A stretch of DNA of 64,000 nucleotides from JBFWUW01 sp050247075. Lineage in GTDB: Bacteria; Planctomycetota; Planctomycetia; Pirellulales; JBFWUW01. The stretch spans positions 62,001-126,000 of the forward strand of contig JBFWUW010000002.1 in assembly GCA_050247075.1 (NCBI GenBank), in the 5' to 3' direction. The notes beneath the pieces are model-generated. The model saw only the letters and a list, made by a program, of their open reading frames with translations, searched no databases and had not been told where the DNA came from. A program made the translations under genes and the position numbers. Shown in pieces: positions 9,483 to 18,706 of this stretch. Position 1 is the stretch's first letter. The number at the start of each line of letters is the position of its first letter.

Positions 9483-10475
9483 TTAGAACGGTGGTTTGAC
9501 GTACTCGTTGTCGCGGATGCGGTTCATCCACTGAAACACCTTGACGTAGTCAATACGTTCGCTTAGGAAACGGACGGCTCCATCTCCCATCAGGAAGTTG
9601 GCCCCGGTCTTGTGATGGCTGCTGAATTCCCAGGCATACGGCTCGCGCTTGCCGGTTCCGCTCCAGTCGTAGTTGATGTTGTATTGCGGGCTATTCAGCG
9701 GTGTGTAGCCAAACGTACCCGTGTAAATGGCCGCGCCCCAATAAGGGCCGTACAGGTTTGTGCCGTAGCTCAATTGCTTTTTCTCGCCGATGGCAATGGT
9801 GTAGGTCAGTCCATCCTTGACTTCGCTAAAGCTCGCCGCGCCGTCGTTACCGAACATGCCGATTTCGGTTGAAGTCAGCAAGCTGCGATATTCAGCGGCA
9901 TAGTCGTAGAATCCGCCCGACGAAAACAGGTAATTGCTGCGGGCCAGCGTATCCATCGAATAGGGGCCAGAACCTCCGGCATCGTAGGTCATCGTAGGGG
10001 CCGGGTTCGAGTCGGAGGGACAGGTGTAGATGGACAAGGGGGTCGAATAGATCTCCTTATTGTCCGAGGCATTGAAGGTTTTCCCCGTGATGGAGTTAGT
10101 GGCCGTGGTTACGACCTTGCCGCTATAGGCGTTTCCCAAGGCCGAGGCAACATCGCAACTGTAGCGGTCGTACATGGGCCCCAATTCCAAGAAGGGGAGC
10201 ATCAAGACGAAGCCCGACGTGTTCTTGACTTGATAGTTGGAATCGGATGTGGGCATACGGCCCGATCCAATCACGCCGGGCGGCAGGGTGCCGTGGACAT
10301 CGTGGTAATTGTGCAGCGCCAGCCCCATCTGTTTGAGATTGTTGACGCACTGCGTGCGCCGGGCGGCCTCGCGGGCTGCTTGCACGGCGGGCAGCAGCAA
10401 CGCGATTAACACTCCGATGATGGCGATCACCACCAGCAGCTCTACCAGGGTAAAGCCGCGAACTCGAGAACGCAT
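9483..10475 (-). CDS. DUF1559 prepilin-type protein (copy 1)
   Basis: 330 residues. It begins with a type IV prepilin-like leader: short basic stretch, then G-F-T-L-V-E-L-L, then a ~20-residue hydrophobic helix ending in ALLLPAVQAAREAARR. The C-terminal end carries HHKTGANFLMGDGAVRF, the H-X9-DG motif of this family. The large central part is the DUF1559 domain. These proteins are massively expanded in planctomycetes and are thought to build pseudopilin-like surface structures. ATG 10475 has AGGAG 8 bases upstream; the 18-codon extension to 10529 is not needed. Same length as its upstream paralogue. Confidence 0.93.
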   Translation of the reverse strand: MRSRVRGFTLVELLVVIAIIGVLIALLLPAVQAAREAARRTQCVNNLKQMGLALHNYHDVHGTLPPGVIGSGRMPTSDSNYQVKNTSGFVLMLPFLELGPMYDRYSCDVASALGNAYSGKVVTTATNSITGKTFNASDNKEIYSTPLSIYTCPSDSNPAPTMTYDAGGSGPYSMDTLARSNYLFSSGGFYDYAAEYRSLLTSTEIGMFGNDGAASFSEVKDGLTYTIAIGEKKQLSYGTNLYGPYWGAAIYTGTFGYTPLNSPQYNINYDWSGTGKREPYAWEFSSHHKTGANFLMGDGAVRFLSERIDYVKVFQWMNRIRDNEYVKPPF

Positions 10476-10538
10476 GGTAAGACTCCTGAGAACAATGGAT
10501 ACGGAGAACAAAGTGCCGCCCCGCGGCACATGACGGCC

Positions 10539-11531
10539 TTAGAAAGGAGGTTTGATGAACTCGTTGTCGCGGATGCGGTTCATCCACTGAAAGACCTTGA
10601 CGTAGTCGATCCGCTCGCTGATGAACCTCACGGCACCGTCGCCCATCAAGAAGTTGGCGCCCGTCTTGTGATGGCTGCTGAATTGCCAGGCGTAAGGTTC
10701 TTTGCGGCCGTTGGCCCCGTAGTCGTAGTTGATGTTGAACGACGGCGTATTGAGGGGCGTATAGCCATGCACGGCGGTGTGGGAACCCGCTCCCCAAAAC
10801 GGCCCAAAGTATGTGTAACCACAGCAACTGATCTGCTTTTTCTCTCCCAAGGCAATGGTATAGGTCAGGCCGTCGCGAACCTCCGCGAAGGAGGCTGCGC
10901 CGTCGTTGCCGAACATGCCGATCTCGGTGCCGCCCATCAAGGTGCGATAGGGCTGGTCGTAATCCGTATATCCACCGGAAGCGAACAGGTAATTGCTGCG
11001 GGCTACTTCATCGAGCGCATAGTAGCTGGTGCCGCTGGCATCGTAGCTATAGATGGGGGCGGGCGTCGAATCGGAAGGGCAGGTAAAAATCGACATCGGC
11101 GTGGAGTAAATCTGTTTATTTTCCGCGGCATCCACTGTTTGGCCCAATGCATTCGTGGCCGTAGTCCGCAGCGTACCGCCCCCTATATTTGACTTGCTGG
11201 AGGCAACCTCGTGCCGGTACTTATCCGCCATCGGTCCCAACTCTAAAAAAGGGAGCATCAACACAAAGCCGGTGGTGTTCTTGACCTCGTAATCCGTTGT
11301 TGGCGCAGTCATGCGGCCCGACCCCAACAGGGCGGGCGGCAGCGTGCCATGGACATCGTGATAATTGTGCAACGCCAGGCCCATTTGCTTGAAATTGTTC
11401 ACGCATTGGGTGCGCCGCGCCGATTCGCGGGCGGCCTGCACGGCCGGCAATAGCAGGGCAATCAGCACTCCGATGATGGCGATCACCACCAACAACTCAA
11501 CCAACGTAAATCCGCGATTTACACGACGCAT
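10539..11531 (-). CDS. DUF1559 prepilin-type protein (copy 2)
   Basis: 330 residues, a close paralogue of the gene 63 bases downstream: same length, same leader (R-G-F-T-L-V-E-L-L), same arginine-rich end of the helix, same HHKTGANFLMGDGAVRF tail and final IKPPF versus VKPPF. The middle differs, for example in the loops near residues 105-190. AAGGAA sits upstream of ATG 11531. First gene of a three-gene unit ending with the lipoprotein at 8928. The paralogue pair looks like a tandem duplication followed by divergence of the exposed domain. Confidence 0.93.
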   Translation of the reverse strand: MRRVNRGFTLVELLVVIAIIGVLIALLLPAVQAARESARRTQCVNNFKQMGLALHNYHDVHGTLPPALLGSGRMTAPTTDYEVKNTTGFVLMLPFLELGPMADKYRHEVASSKSNIGGGTLRTTATNALGQTVDAAENKQIYSTPMSIFTCPSDSTPAPIYSYDASGTSYYALDEVARSNYLFASGGYTDYDQPYRTLMGGTEIGMFGNDGAASFAEVRDGLTYTIALGEKKQISCCGYTYFGPFWGAGSHTAVHGYTPLNTPSFNINYDYGANGRKEPYAWQFSSHHKTGANFLMGDGAVRFISERIDYVKVFQWMNRIRDNEFIKPPF

Positions 11532-12166
11532 GGGAAAGTTCCTTGGGACTGGAAACGAAAGCGCATTTTCAGCGTGGCCGCCCTAACGGCGCAGCGCCGC
11601 GTAGACGGAAACAACATTGGGAGATTTACACCAGCATCAAGGAGGGACGATCGATGCTGGGCATTGATGTGTGCTAGCGACCGCCCGCTAGCACACGGAA
11701 TGTCCACGAATTTGCATAGAGTGGCGGGTAACGTAGGTGGGATAAAGGCGGGCAGTAAGTTGGTAGGATCGTGCTACCGGCAAACATGCAACGCACTTTG
11801 CGTGCCAAACGTATCCGGCACCGCGATTCAAACGTCTGACTTGCTCGTAAGCTGTTTCCGTTTTCAGGATTTGCGTCGAAGTGAATTCAAGTTTCGCGGA
11901 GCCAAATCCGAGCGTCAGACGACACCAACTGCGTGGCTTTCAAGCAGCGCGTGCGAAGGGGCGCGGCATGTCCCTGCCGGGCTGGGGGGGGAAGATAAAA
12001 GCGTTAGCAATTGTGCTTATATTATCCAGCGGAATAACGCGAATTCTGATGCAAATTGGACGTGGCACAGGCACCTGGCGGAACATATACCGCGACGCGG
12101 GACGCAGGGAACAGCACCAACTCAATAGATGGATGCCAACGTGTGCTTCTACCGCCATCCCTGGCC
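11532..12166. other. Long intergenic region upstream of the DUF1559 operon
   Basis: About 635 bases. Open frames here lack family resemblance and good ribosome sites, so I call none. It holds a GC palindrome at 11587-11599 (CGGCGC-A-GCGCCG), the 11-base hairpin at 11669-11696, and an AT-rich patch near 12010-12030. It should include the promoter of the DUF1559 operon and the 3' end of the oxidoreductase gene. Confidence 0.5.
11669..11696. promoter_or_regulatory. Strong hairpin, unknown role
   Basis: GTGTGCTAGCG (11669-11679) and CGCTAGCACAC (11686-11696) are perfect complements with a six-base loop ACCGCC. It lies about 140 bases upstream of the DUF1559 start. No T-run follows on either strand, so it may be a leader structure, a protein site or a dispersed repeat rather than a terminator. 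Confidence 0.45.
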
Positions 12167-13309
12167 TTATCCCATCACTTCGCCCAGTTCCACCAACCGG
12201 CTCTTTTCCTCAAGCGACTTCAGGCCCGCCTGAATCACCGCCGTGACTTCCAAAATCTCCTGGTGCGGTACCGGTTCTTTCCCCGTCTTCACCATTTGCA
12301 AGAAGGTGTGGGCCATGCGGAAGATTTGGTAGCTGTGCCCGTGCCAGTAGTTGCCTTCAATGGCCGGCGTCCAACGGTAGGTTTTTTTGGCGAAGCTGAC
12401 TTGCGTCTCGCAATACTCGGCCACGTCGGGCCGCCCATACCAGACTTCCGCCGGCATGCGGTCTTGATAGGTCATTAAGGCGTGGCAGGCCGCCTCGCGG
12501 GCGTACATGCTGACGGCATCCACGCCCGGCCCGCACAATGTCATGGCCATCCATACGGGGTGTTGCCCGTAGACCACCCAACCGGGCAGCGACCATCCGC
12601 CCGCCTGGCTGGCAATGACATATTGCAGCGGGCCGTGCTCGCCGCTGTCGCGCATACGCAACGCTTCTTCCGTCCCCCATTGATGGCGGTAGAGGCTGCT
12701 GGACATGATCGGCGCGTTGTGTTGCCGGGCAAATTCCAGAATCTTGCGCGTGCCGGCCACCGTTCCGCCGATTGGCTTGTCGCAAAAGGTCGGCAGTCCT
12801 CGTGCCAGTCCGGGGGCGACCAGGTCAAAGTGGTCCTCGCCGCGGCCAGAGGCGTCGCCCATCCAAATGGCATCGACTTCCTGAGACATTTGTTCGAGCG
12901 ATGTGGCCGGCTGCACACCGGGAAAGGCCTCGCAAAACATGGCCGCGGCGGCCGGGTCGGCATCGTAGTAATGCGTGATCTTGGTCTCGGCGAAGGGCAT
13001 TTGGTCGAAATTCCGCGCCGGATTGCGGAAGTTCTCCTCAAAAACCCTGGCCGAACCGGGGTCGAGATGTTTCTTTATCGCGTCAAGATCCACCGTGGGG
13101 TGGAACATGTGGCAAAAGTGCCAGGTATGGCCATTGGTCTTTTGCGGCACTCCGCCGATACTGGCCGAGGCCAGGCCAATGCGGTAAACCTTGCCGGGCG
13201 AAGGGGCTGTGTCGGCCTGGGCCGGCCGGCTCGTGGCCAAAGCGGCCAATCCGGCCGCGCCGGCGGCGGTCAAAAGTTCTCGTCGATTCGTCCGCGGGTC
13301 TTGAGGCAT
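12167..13309 (-). CDS. Gfo/Idh/MocA-family oxidoreductase, Tat-exported
   Basis: 380 residues. Tat leader T-N-R-R-E-L-L followed by an Ala/Leu-rich stretch ending near PAQA (residue 32). The NAD(P)-binding domain is present but the glycine motif is altered (RIGLASASIGG); the family's C-D-K-P-I-G (usually E-K-P) is clear mid-protein, then a C-terminal substrate domain. Members oxidise or reduce sugars and related alcohols; exported Gfo/Idh proteins are common in planctomycetes and often act on sugar derivatives with a tightly held cofactor. ATG 13309 places the twin Arg at residues 9-10. It is divergent from the threonine synthase with about 100 bases between starts. Confidence 0.82.
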   Translation of the reverse strand: MPQDPRTNRRELLTAAGAAGLAALATSRPAQADTAPSPGKVYRIGLASASIGGVPQKTNGHTWHFCHMFHPTVDLDAIKKHLDPGSARVFEENFRNPARNFDQMPFAETKITHYYDADPAAAAMFCEAFPGVQPATSLEQMSQEVDAIWMGDASGRGEDHFDLVAPGLARGLPTFCDKPIGGTVAGTRKILEFARQHNAPIMSSSLYRHQWGTEEALRMRDSGEHGPLQYVIASQAGGWSLPGWVVYGQHPVWMAMTLCGPGVDAVSMYAREAACHALMTYQDRMPAEVWYGRPDVAEYCETQVSFAKKTYRWTPAIEGNYWHGHSYQIFRMAHTFLQMVKTGKEPVPHQEILEVTAVIQAGLKSLEEKSRLVELGEVMG

Positions 13310-13411
13310 GGCCAAGTTGCTCCACAATAGGGGGACCACGGGCGACACGATGCCGCCTTTTGTCGTTCAACGATGTTAACCACCAGCGCCGCCCGCGGAA
13401 ACACTCTTGCC

Positions 13412-14641
13412 ATGTCCAACTTTGTCACGCATCTGGAAAGCACCATCGATGGCACGCATTTCTCGGCCGACGCGCCGGCCACCCTGCATCGCGACCGGCC
13501 GCTGTGGGTGCGTTACGATCTGGAAGCAGTCGGCCGCTCGCTGACCAAAGAGGCCTTGCGCAGCCGCCCCCCCACCATGTGGCGCTATCGCGAACTGCTT
13601 CCGCTGCCTCCCGAGGCACCGATTTTTTCGCTGGGTGAAACACTCACGCCGCTGCTCTCCGTACCGCAACTGGGCAGCAAGTTTGGCCTGCGGAACGTGT
13701 GGATCAAGGATGAGTCGCAACTTCCCACTGGCAGTTTCAAAAGCCGCGGGCTGGCGATGGCGGTCAGCATGGCGCGGCGGTTTGATATCCGCCGCGTGGC
13801 CATACCCACGGCCGGCAACGCCGGCGGGGCGCTGGCCGCTTACGCCGCGCGGGCCGGGTTGGAAGCCTTCGTCTTCATGCCCGACGACACGCCCGCCATC
13901 AACCAGTACGAGTGCCGGCTGTTCGGTGCCCGCACCTATCTGGTAGATGGGCTGATTAACGACTGTGGCAAGATTGTTCGCGAGGGGAAGGAGCCGATGG
14001 GCTGGTTCGACATGTCCACGCTCAAGGAGCCATATCGCCTGGAGGGCAAGAAAACGATGGGGCTGGAGCTGGCCGAGCAGTGCGGCTGGAAGCTGCCCGA
14101 CGTCATTTTGTACCCCACCGGCGGCGGCACCGGCTTGATCGGGATGTGGAAGGCCTTTGAGGAACTCTCCGCGTTGGGCTGGCTAGCCGATGGCCGACGC
14201 CCCCGCATGGTGGCCGTGCAGTCGGACGGCTGCGCGCCGATCGTGCAAGCCTACGACGCGGGCGAACGCTTCGCCCAGCCATTTGCCAACGCCGCCACCA
14301 TCGCCAGCGGCCTGCGGGTGCCGGCGGCCGTGGGGGATTTTATGATCTTGGACGCCGTGCGGGCCAGCGGCGGACGGGCGATTGCCGTCGACGAGCGCCG
14401 TATCCGCGAATGGATGCTGCTGGCCGCCAGCAGCGAGGGGATCTCGCTCTGCCCGGAATCGGCCGCCTGCGTCGGCGCGCTCGACCGCCTGTCGCAAGAA
14501 GGTTGGATTCGGCCAGACGAGCAAGTCGTAATCTTCAACACCGGCGCTGCGCAAAAATATCTGGAGGCACTGGCCGTGCAACTACCCAGGTTGCGAATGG
14601 CGGAGCAAATCGACTGGGGCCGCATTGCGGCAGGGGTGTGA
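13412..14641 (+). CDS. thrC: Threonine synthase
   Basis: 409 residues, fold-type II PLP enzyme turning O-phospho-L-homoserine into threonine. The PLP lysine is Lys110 in GSFKSRG; the phosphate loop appears as PTGGGTGLIG near 230, and the asparagine-rich site as TAGNAGGAL near 137. The N-terminal part (SLGETLTPLL) matches threonine synthases. I chose ATG 13412; an in-frame ATG at 13373 would add 13 residues without resemblance. No other threonine-pathway gene is adjacent. Other PLP lyases of the same fold (threonine dehydratase, cysteate synthase) are the alternatives. Confidence 0.88.
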   Translation: MSNFVTHLESTIDGTHFSADAPATLHRDRPLWVRYDLEAVGRSLTKEALRSRPPTMWRYRELLPLPPEAPIFSLGETLTPLLSVPQLGSKFGLRNVWIKDESQLPTGSFKSRGLAMAVSMARRFDIRRVAIPTAGNAGGALAAYAARAGLEAFVFMPDDTPAINQYECRLFGARTYLVDGLINDCGKIVREGKEPMGWFDMSTLKEPYRLEGKKTMGLELAEQCGWKLPDVILYPTGGGTGLIGMWKAFEELSALGWLADGRRPRMVAVQSDGCAPIVQAYDAGERFAQPFANAATIASGLRVPAAVGDFMILDAVRASGGRAIAVDERRIREWMLLAASSEGISLCPESAACVGALDRLSQEGWIRPDEQVVIFNTGAAQKYLEALAVQLPRLRMAEQIDWGRIAAGV

Positions 14642-14760
14642 CGAATCGTAGCAACGTGGTTCTCGCCATGTTCGCTTGAATCTCGCGCGAGGAGTGTTGC
14701 GCGGTTGCGCAAGATCGTACGCCGCTCGCGTTTCAAGCTGGCAAAGCAGGAGCTTTGCGG

Positions 14761-16221
14761 CTACGGCTGCTTTCGGATGCAGTACAGGCGGTCCACCCCG
14801 CGCAACAGTAACTTTCCGTCGGCGATGGCTACCGACGACCAGAACATGTCGTCGAGTTTGTTGGTCGAAAGGACCTCAAACGACGGTCCCGCCTTCAGCA
14901 CGAACGTCTGGCCTTCCTCGTCCAGGCAAAACACTTTGCCGTCGTAGGCCCAGGGCGAGGAGGTAAAACCCTTGGCGTCGGGCAGGCGCTCGCGATAGTA
15001 TTGCTCGCCGGTGTGGGCGTCATAGCAGCCGACAATGCCCCCCCGCTGGTCAATCACATACAGGCAGTTCTCGTACAACAAGGGGGAGGCCATCGACGGC
15101 CCGCCGCGCGGCAAGGTCCAGGCAATGCTGCTCTCCTCGCCGGTGTCATTGGCCGAAATCTCGCCCGCGGCCCCCGCCTTGACCGCCATCAACGGGCCGG
15201 GGCCTTGGCCGCCGCCCGTGCCAAAGTACAGCATTTCGTCGTTGCCGACAGGCGTGGCCGAACAGCGTCCGCGGATGCCGCCCAGTTCCCACAACAGCTT
15301 GCCGCTGGCCGGGTCGTACGACCGCACGCGGGTGCCGCCGGCTGTTACCAACTCGGTGCGGACCTTGTTCTTCCACAAGTACGGCGTCGACCAGTTTGAT
15401 TTTTCGTCGCGTGTGTCACGCCAGACTTCCTCGCCGGTCAGCTTATTGAAAGCCGCCAGAAACGAATCTTCCTCGTTGTCGCATTGAACAAAGACACGAT
15501 CCCCGTCCAGCGCCGGCGAACTGCCGGCCCCCCAGCCCATGGCCATGGGAAAAGATTCGAATTCCTTGCTCCAGACCTGATTGCCCGACAGGTCGTAGCA
15601 GTACAACCCCGTCATGCCAAAGTAGGCATAGACCCGTTCTCCATCGGTGACGGGCGTCTCCGAGGCGTAGGTATTGGTGCGATGGATGGGAATAGTCGGC
15701 TTGCCTTCGTGGGCCGTTTTTTGCCAGCGGATTTCGCCCGTGGCGCGATCGAGGCAAAGCACCTGCCATTGGTAAACAGCATCCGGCGGTGCTCCGCCGC
15801 CACGGCCAAATCCGCCGCGCGGCCGGGGAGCCTCTCCGCGAGGCGCGTCTTCGCCCCCCTCCGCGTTGGGGGGTCGGTTGCCGCCGGGCCGTCCCCCTGG
15901 CCCAAAACCGCCCCGTCCACGTCCGCCGCCGCCACCCCTGCCAGCCTGTGGTTTGGGCTGGCCTTCGCTTACGGCGGTGGTGACAAAAATGGAGTCGCCG
16001 ACCACGATGGGTTGGGACCACGCCACGCCGGGCAGATTGGCTTTCCAGGCAATGTTTTCGTCCTGGCCGTCGGCAACTGCGTTCCACTCCGTCGGCAGGC
16101 CTTGTTCATTGGTCAATCCAATCGCGGATGGCCCGCGAAATTGGGGCCAATCGTCGGCTCGCGAGAGTCCGCAGCAGAGGCTGCCGCATAGAACCGACAG
16201 CAACGCTATTGAATTGCGCAT
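14761..16221 (-). CDS. Secreted PQQ-type beta-propeller protein with Gly/Arg-rich insert
   Basis: 486 residues. Signal peptide to about residue 22 (ending SRA), then DDWPQFRGP, the hallmark start of planctomycete outer-membrane-assembly-BamB-like/PQQ propellers. Repeated blades read as W-x-Q-P-I-V-V-G-D, Y-C-Y-D-L-S-G, G-E-E-V-W-R-D, and L-L-Y-E-N-C-L-Y-V-I-D. Between blades one and two (about residues 92-147) lies a low-complexity segment rich in Gly, Arg and Pro, with many RGG-like pieces. No quinone-dehydrogenase catalytic residues are evident, so a scaffold or binding role is more likely than an enzyme. Stand-alone gene. Confidence 0.85.
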   Translation of the reverse strand: MRNSIALLSVLCGSLCCGLSRADDWPQFRGPSAIGLTNEQGLPTEWNAVADGQDENIAWKANLPGVAWSQPIVVGDSIFVTTAVSEGQPKPQAGRGGGGGRGRGGFGPGGRPGGNRPPNAEGGEDAPRGEAPRPRGGFGRGGGAPPDAVYQWQVLCLDRATGEIRWQKTAHEGKPTIPIHRTNTYASETPVTDGERVYAYFGMTGLYCYDLSGNQVWSKEFESFPMAMGWGAGSSPALDGDRVFVQCDNEEDSFLAAFNKLTGEEVWRDTRDEKSNWSTPYLWKNKVRTELVTAGGTRVRSYDPASGKLLWELGGIRGRCSATPVGNDEMLYFGTGGGQGPGPLMAVKAGAAGEISANDTGEESSIAWTLPRGGPSMASPLLYENCLYVIDQRGGIVGCYDAHTGEQYYRERLPDAKGFTSSPWAYDGKVFCLDEEGQTFVLKAGPSFEVLSTNKLDDMFWSSVAIADGKLLLRGVDRLYCIRKQP

Positions 16222-16633
16222 TTTCTGTACCGTGAAAGTAAAGGGTATTCACCCGTCAGTGCGGGTTAGCTTAACGGACCAGGGTTAAGGGGCTGTGAAA
16301 CCGTGTTGCCCCGATGATTGGCCATCATATCCCCCGCCCCGCGAACACAAAGTATTACATGGAAATATCTTATGACACACTGGCCCCCTTGTAACCTTAG
16401 ACTTTAAGCTAGTACCAGACCGCACGCGCCGCCTGGGTACCTTGCCCAAGCTTTCTTGTTTTCAGAGTGCTGTCTGCCGTATAAACCTTCAACCCCACGG
16501 ACAGAGGAAAGTTTCGGCACGGGCGAAAGATGGCTTTCGCCGTGACCTTGCACCCCACCCGCATGACGCGGCTGGTGCTTTCGTGGGGGCGTGTGGAACC
16601 GAACTGGCTTGCAAGGACGCGGGAGTCGCTCGG
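16222..16633. other. Upstream region of the polysaccharide gene cluster
   Basis: About 410 bases between divergent genes. An open frame reaching back to 16442 precedes the glycosyltransferase start but looks non-coding. The last 115 bases fold well (see 16518-16590). I see no RNA gene of a known family. Confidence 0.5.
16518..16590 (+). promoter_or_regulatory. Structured 5' leader of the glycosyltransferase operon
   Basis: Two adjacent stems lie 45-115 bases before ATG 16634. First: CACG-GCGAAAG pairing with CTTTCGC-CGTG around loop ATGG, with one bulged G (16518-16544). Second: CCCCAC (16553-16558) pairing with GTGGGG (16583-16588), enclosing CCGC-ATGAC-GCGG. No known riboswitch class is recognised. 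Confidence 0.4.
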
Positions 16634-17698
16634 ATGAGAGTTCAAATCGTCACAGATTCGTGGCCGCCCGTAGTCAGCGGCGTGGTCCGTACTTACCAGA
16701 CGACCATTTCCTATTTGGAATTGTTCGGGCACGACGTGCATGTTATCCATCCGTTGATGTTTTGGAACGTGCCGTTTCCTTCCGACACGCACATGCGGTT
16801 GGCGCTAACCACCAGCGGCACGATGGGACGGATGATCGAGAAGTTCCGTCCCGATGCGATCCACATCGCCAGCGAGGGAACTCTGGGCCTGGCGGCCCGC
16901 AACTGGTGCGTGAAACGCAAAATTCCCTTCACGACCTCGTACACCACGAAACTTCCGGAGTACATGCAGGCGCGGACCGGAGTGCCCGCCGGTTTTGGCT
17001 ACCCAATCATGCGTTGGTTCCACGGTCCCTCGGCCGCGGTCATGGCCTCGACCGATACGCTGAAGCGCGAGCTGGAATCGCACGGGTTCACCAACATTGT
17101 CCGCTGGAGCCGGGGCGTCGATGCGGAACTCTTCCGCCCGCGCGAGAAGGACTTTTTGGATGCCCCACGGCCTATCTTTATGTACTCGGGCCGGGTAGCA
17201 CGCGAGAAGAACATCGAGGCGTTTTTGAACTTGAATTTGGCGGGAACCAAATACGTGGTGGGGGACGGCCCGCAACTGGCTCAGTTGACCAAAGCGTACC
17301 CCCAGGTGCGGTTCGTGGGAAACAAACATGGCGTCGATCTGGCCCGGCACTACGCGGCGGCCGACGTGTTTGTGTTTCCCAGTAAGACCGACACCTTTGG
17401 CCTGGTGCTGCTGGAAGCGATGGCCAGCGGCGTGCCCGTGGCGGCCTACCCCGTGCCGGGCCCCAACGACGTGGTGGGCAACTCTGGGGCGGGAGCCTTG
17501 CACGAAAACCTGGAGACCGCCGCCCGGCAGGCCTTGGCGATATCACCGGAACTTTGCCGCGAGTACGCCTTGCAGTTTGACTGGGCCAAGGTGGCCAAGC
17601 AGTTCATTAGCAACCAGCGACCGATTGAATGGCGGACAGCCAAGCCGAACTTCTTCAAACGTCGCCGGGTCGTCGATGCGAAGTTAGAACAGAACTAA
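16634..17698 (+). CDS. Glycosyltransferase family 4 protein
   Basis: 354 residues, GT-B fold. The N-terminal domain opens with MRVQIVTDSWPPVVSGVVRT, typical of GT4 mannosyl/glucosyltransferases; the C-terminal donor domain shows YSGRVAREKN near 180, VGDGPQLAQL near 208, and the E-x7-E signature in FPSKTDTFGLVLLEAMASG near 250. Acts on an activated sugar at the cytoplasmic membrane face. GGGAG lies 8 bases before ATG 16634. Nine bases separate it from the DUF2334 gene, so they form an operon, probably for a cell-surface glycan or glycolipid. Confidence 0.9.
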   Translation: MRVQIVTDSWPPVVSGVVRTYQTTISYLELFGHDVHVIHPLMFWNVPFPSDTHMRLALTTSGTMGRMIEKFRPDAIHIASEGTLGLAARNWCVKRKIPFTTSYTTKLPEYMQARTGVPAGFGYPIMRWFHGPSAAVMASTDTLKRELESHGFTNIVRWSRGVDAELFRPREKDFLDAPRPIFMYSGRVAREKNIEAFLNLNLAGTKYVVGDGPQLAQLTKAYPQVRFVGNKHGVDLARHYAAADVFVFPSKTDTFGLVLLEAMASGVPVAAYPVPGPNDVVGNSGAGALHENLETAARQALAISPELCREYALQFDWAKVAKQFISNQRPIEWRTAKPNFFKRRRVVDAKLEQN

Positions 17699-17707
17699 GG
17701 ACTCTCC

Positions 17708-18484
17708 ATGCTGCTGGTGTCGCTACACGATGTTGCCCCGTACCACCTGGAACGCATTCGCCGGGCTGAGCGGTTATTTGCCGAGTGGGGCGTCAAAAAA
17801 ATCACCTACTTGCTGATTCCCGATTACTTGGGCCAGCAGCGGGCCGATCGATCGGACGAGTTCGCGGCCTTCATCTGCCAAACCCGCCCCTTTGAGGCCG
17901 ACTGGTTCTTGCACGGCTACTACCATTTGGCATGGAACGACGCCGCGAACAAACCAGTCAGTGACGTTCCGCCCCAAGCCACCAATAAGCAATTGGGGCA
18001 AGCCGACAACGATGAGTTTCAGCATCTGGATGCCGCCGCCAGCCGGCCCCGTTTGCAACGCGGCAAGCAGGTGTTTGCCGCCTGCCTGGGCCATCCGCCG
18101 ACCGGTTTTATTGCCCCGCGCTGGCGCATGGACCCCCGCGTGGTACCGGTGCTGGCCGAACAAGGCTTTACCTGGACCGAAGGGATGAGGCATGTCTTGC
18201 ATGTGCCATCCAACCGCCGGCTCGACTCGCCTGTCATCACCTGGGCCACGCGGACGGCCGCCCGCAAGTTGACCTCGATCATTGGAACGCCGCTGCTATC
18301 GCTGGCCACTCGGCGATCTCCACTGTTGCGGGTCGCCATGCATCCGTTTGATTTTGACCACCCGGCGACGATACGTTCCATCGAGCACGTATTGAAAGGC
18401 GAAATCCAACGCCGCCGCCAGGCCCTTTACGGAGAGTTAACGTCGACGGCCGATTCGTTGCTAGCCGCGCGCCGGGCGAGTTGA
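17708..18484 (+). CDS. DUF2334 polysaccharide-deacetylase-like protein
   Basis: 258 residues. The start SLHDVAP (His7, Asp8) and later WFLHGYYHL, FIAPRWRMD and RVAMHPFDFDHP match DUF2334, a branch of the NodB/deacetylase superfamily. The HD pair and the H-x3-H motif could bind a metal. Members probably deacetylate or otherwise modify glycans; exact substrate unknown. No signal peptide, so it should act in the cytoplasm, consistent with its operon partner, the glycosyltransferase 9 bases upstream. AGGACTCTCC precedes ATG 17708. Confidence 0.85.
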   Translation: MLLVSLHDVAPYHLERIRRAERLFAEWGVKKITYLLIPDYLGQQRADRSDEFAAFICQTRPFEADWFLHGYYHLAWNDAANKPVSDVPPQATNKQLGQADNDEFQHLDAAASRPRLQRGKQVFAACLGHPPTGFIAPRWRMDPRVVPVLAEQGFTWTEGMRHVLHVPSNRRLDSPVITWATRTAARKLTSIIGTPLLSLATRRSPLLRVAMHPFDFDHPATIRSIEHVLKGEIQRRRQALYGELTSTADSLLAARRAS

Positions 18485-18706
18485 TATTCGCGAACGATCA
18501 ACCGCGGTGGCCGTGGCCATACAGCCTTCATCCTTCCGCCTTCATCCTTTCCTCTCGCGGCTACGATATCCGCCAGCAGCGCCAGCGTTCAAGCCGTTCT
18601 TCGACTGAACTTGAGTCAACCGGGCAATTCCGTTAATCTCCGCCCCTCTAATGGGCAGGCGACCCGTGAATCAGCACAATTCCTTTCCCACACTCAGGAT
18701 GGACCC

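Noticed and set aside
14761..16221. PQQ-dependent alcohol dehydrogenase
   Set aside because: Propeller blades are present but the catalytic and disulfide residues of quinoprotein dehydrogenases are not seen.
16502..16600. RNase P-like stretch (GAGGAAAG) before the glycosyltransferase
   Set aside because: Only a short resemblance; the rest of the conserved RNase P core is missing and the region is far too short.
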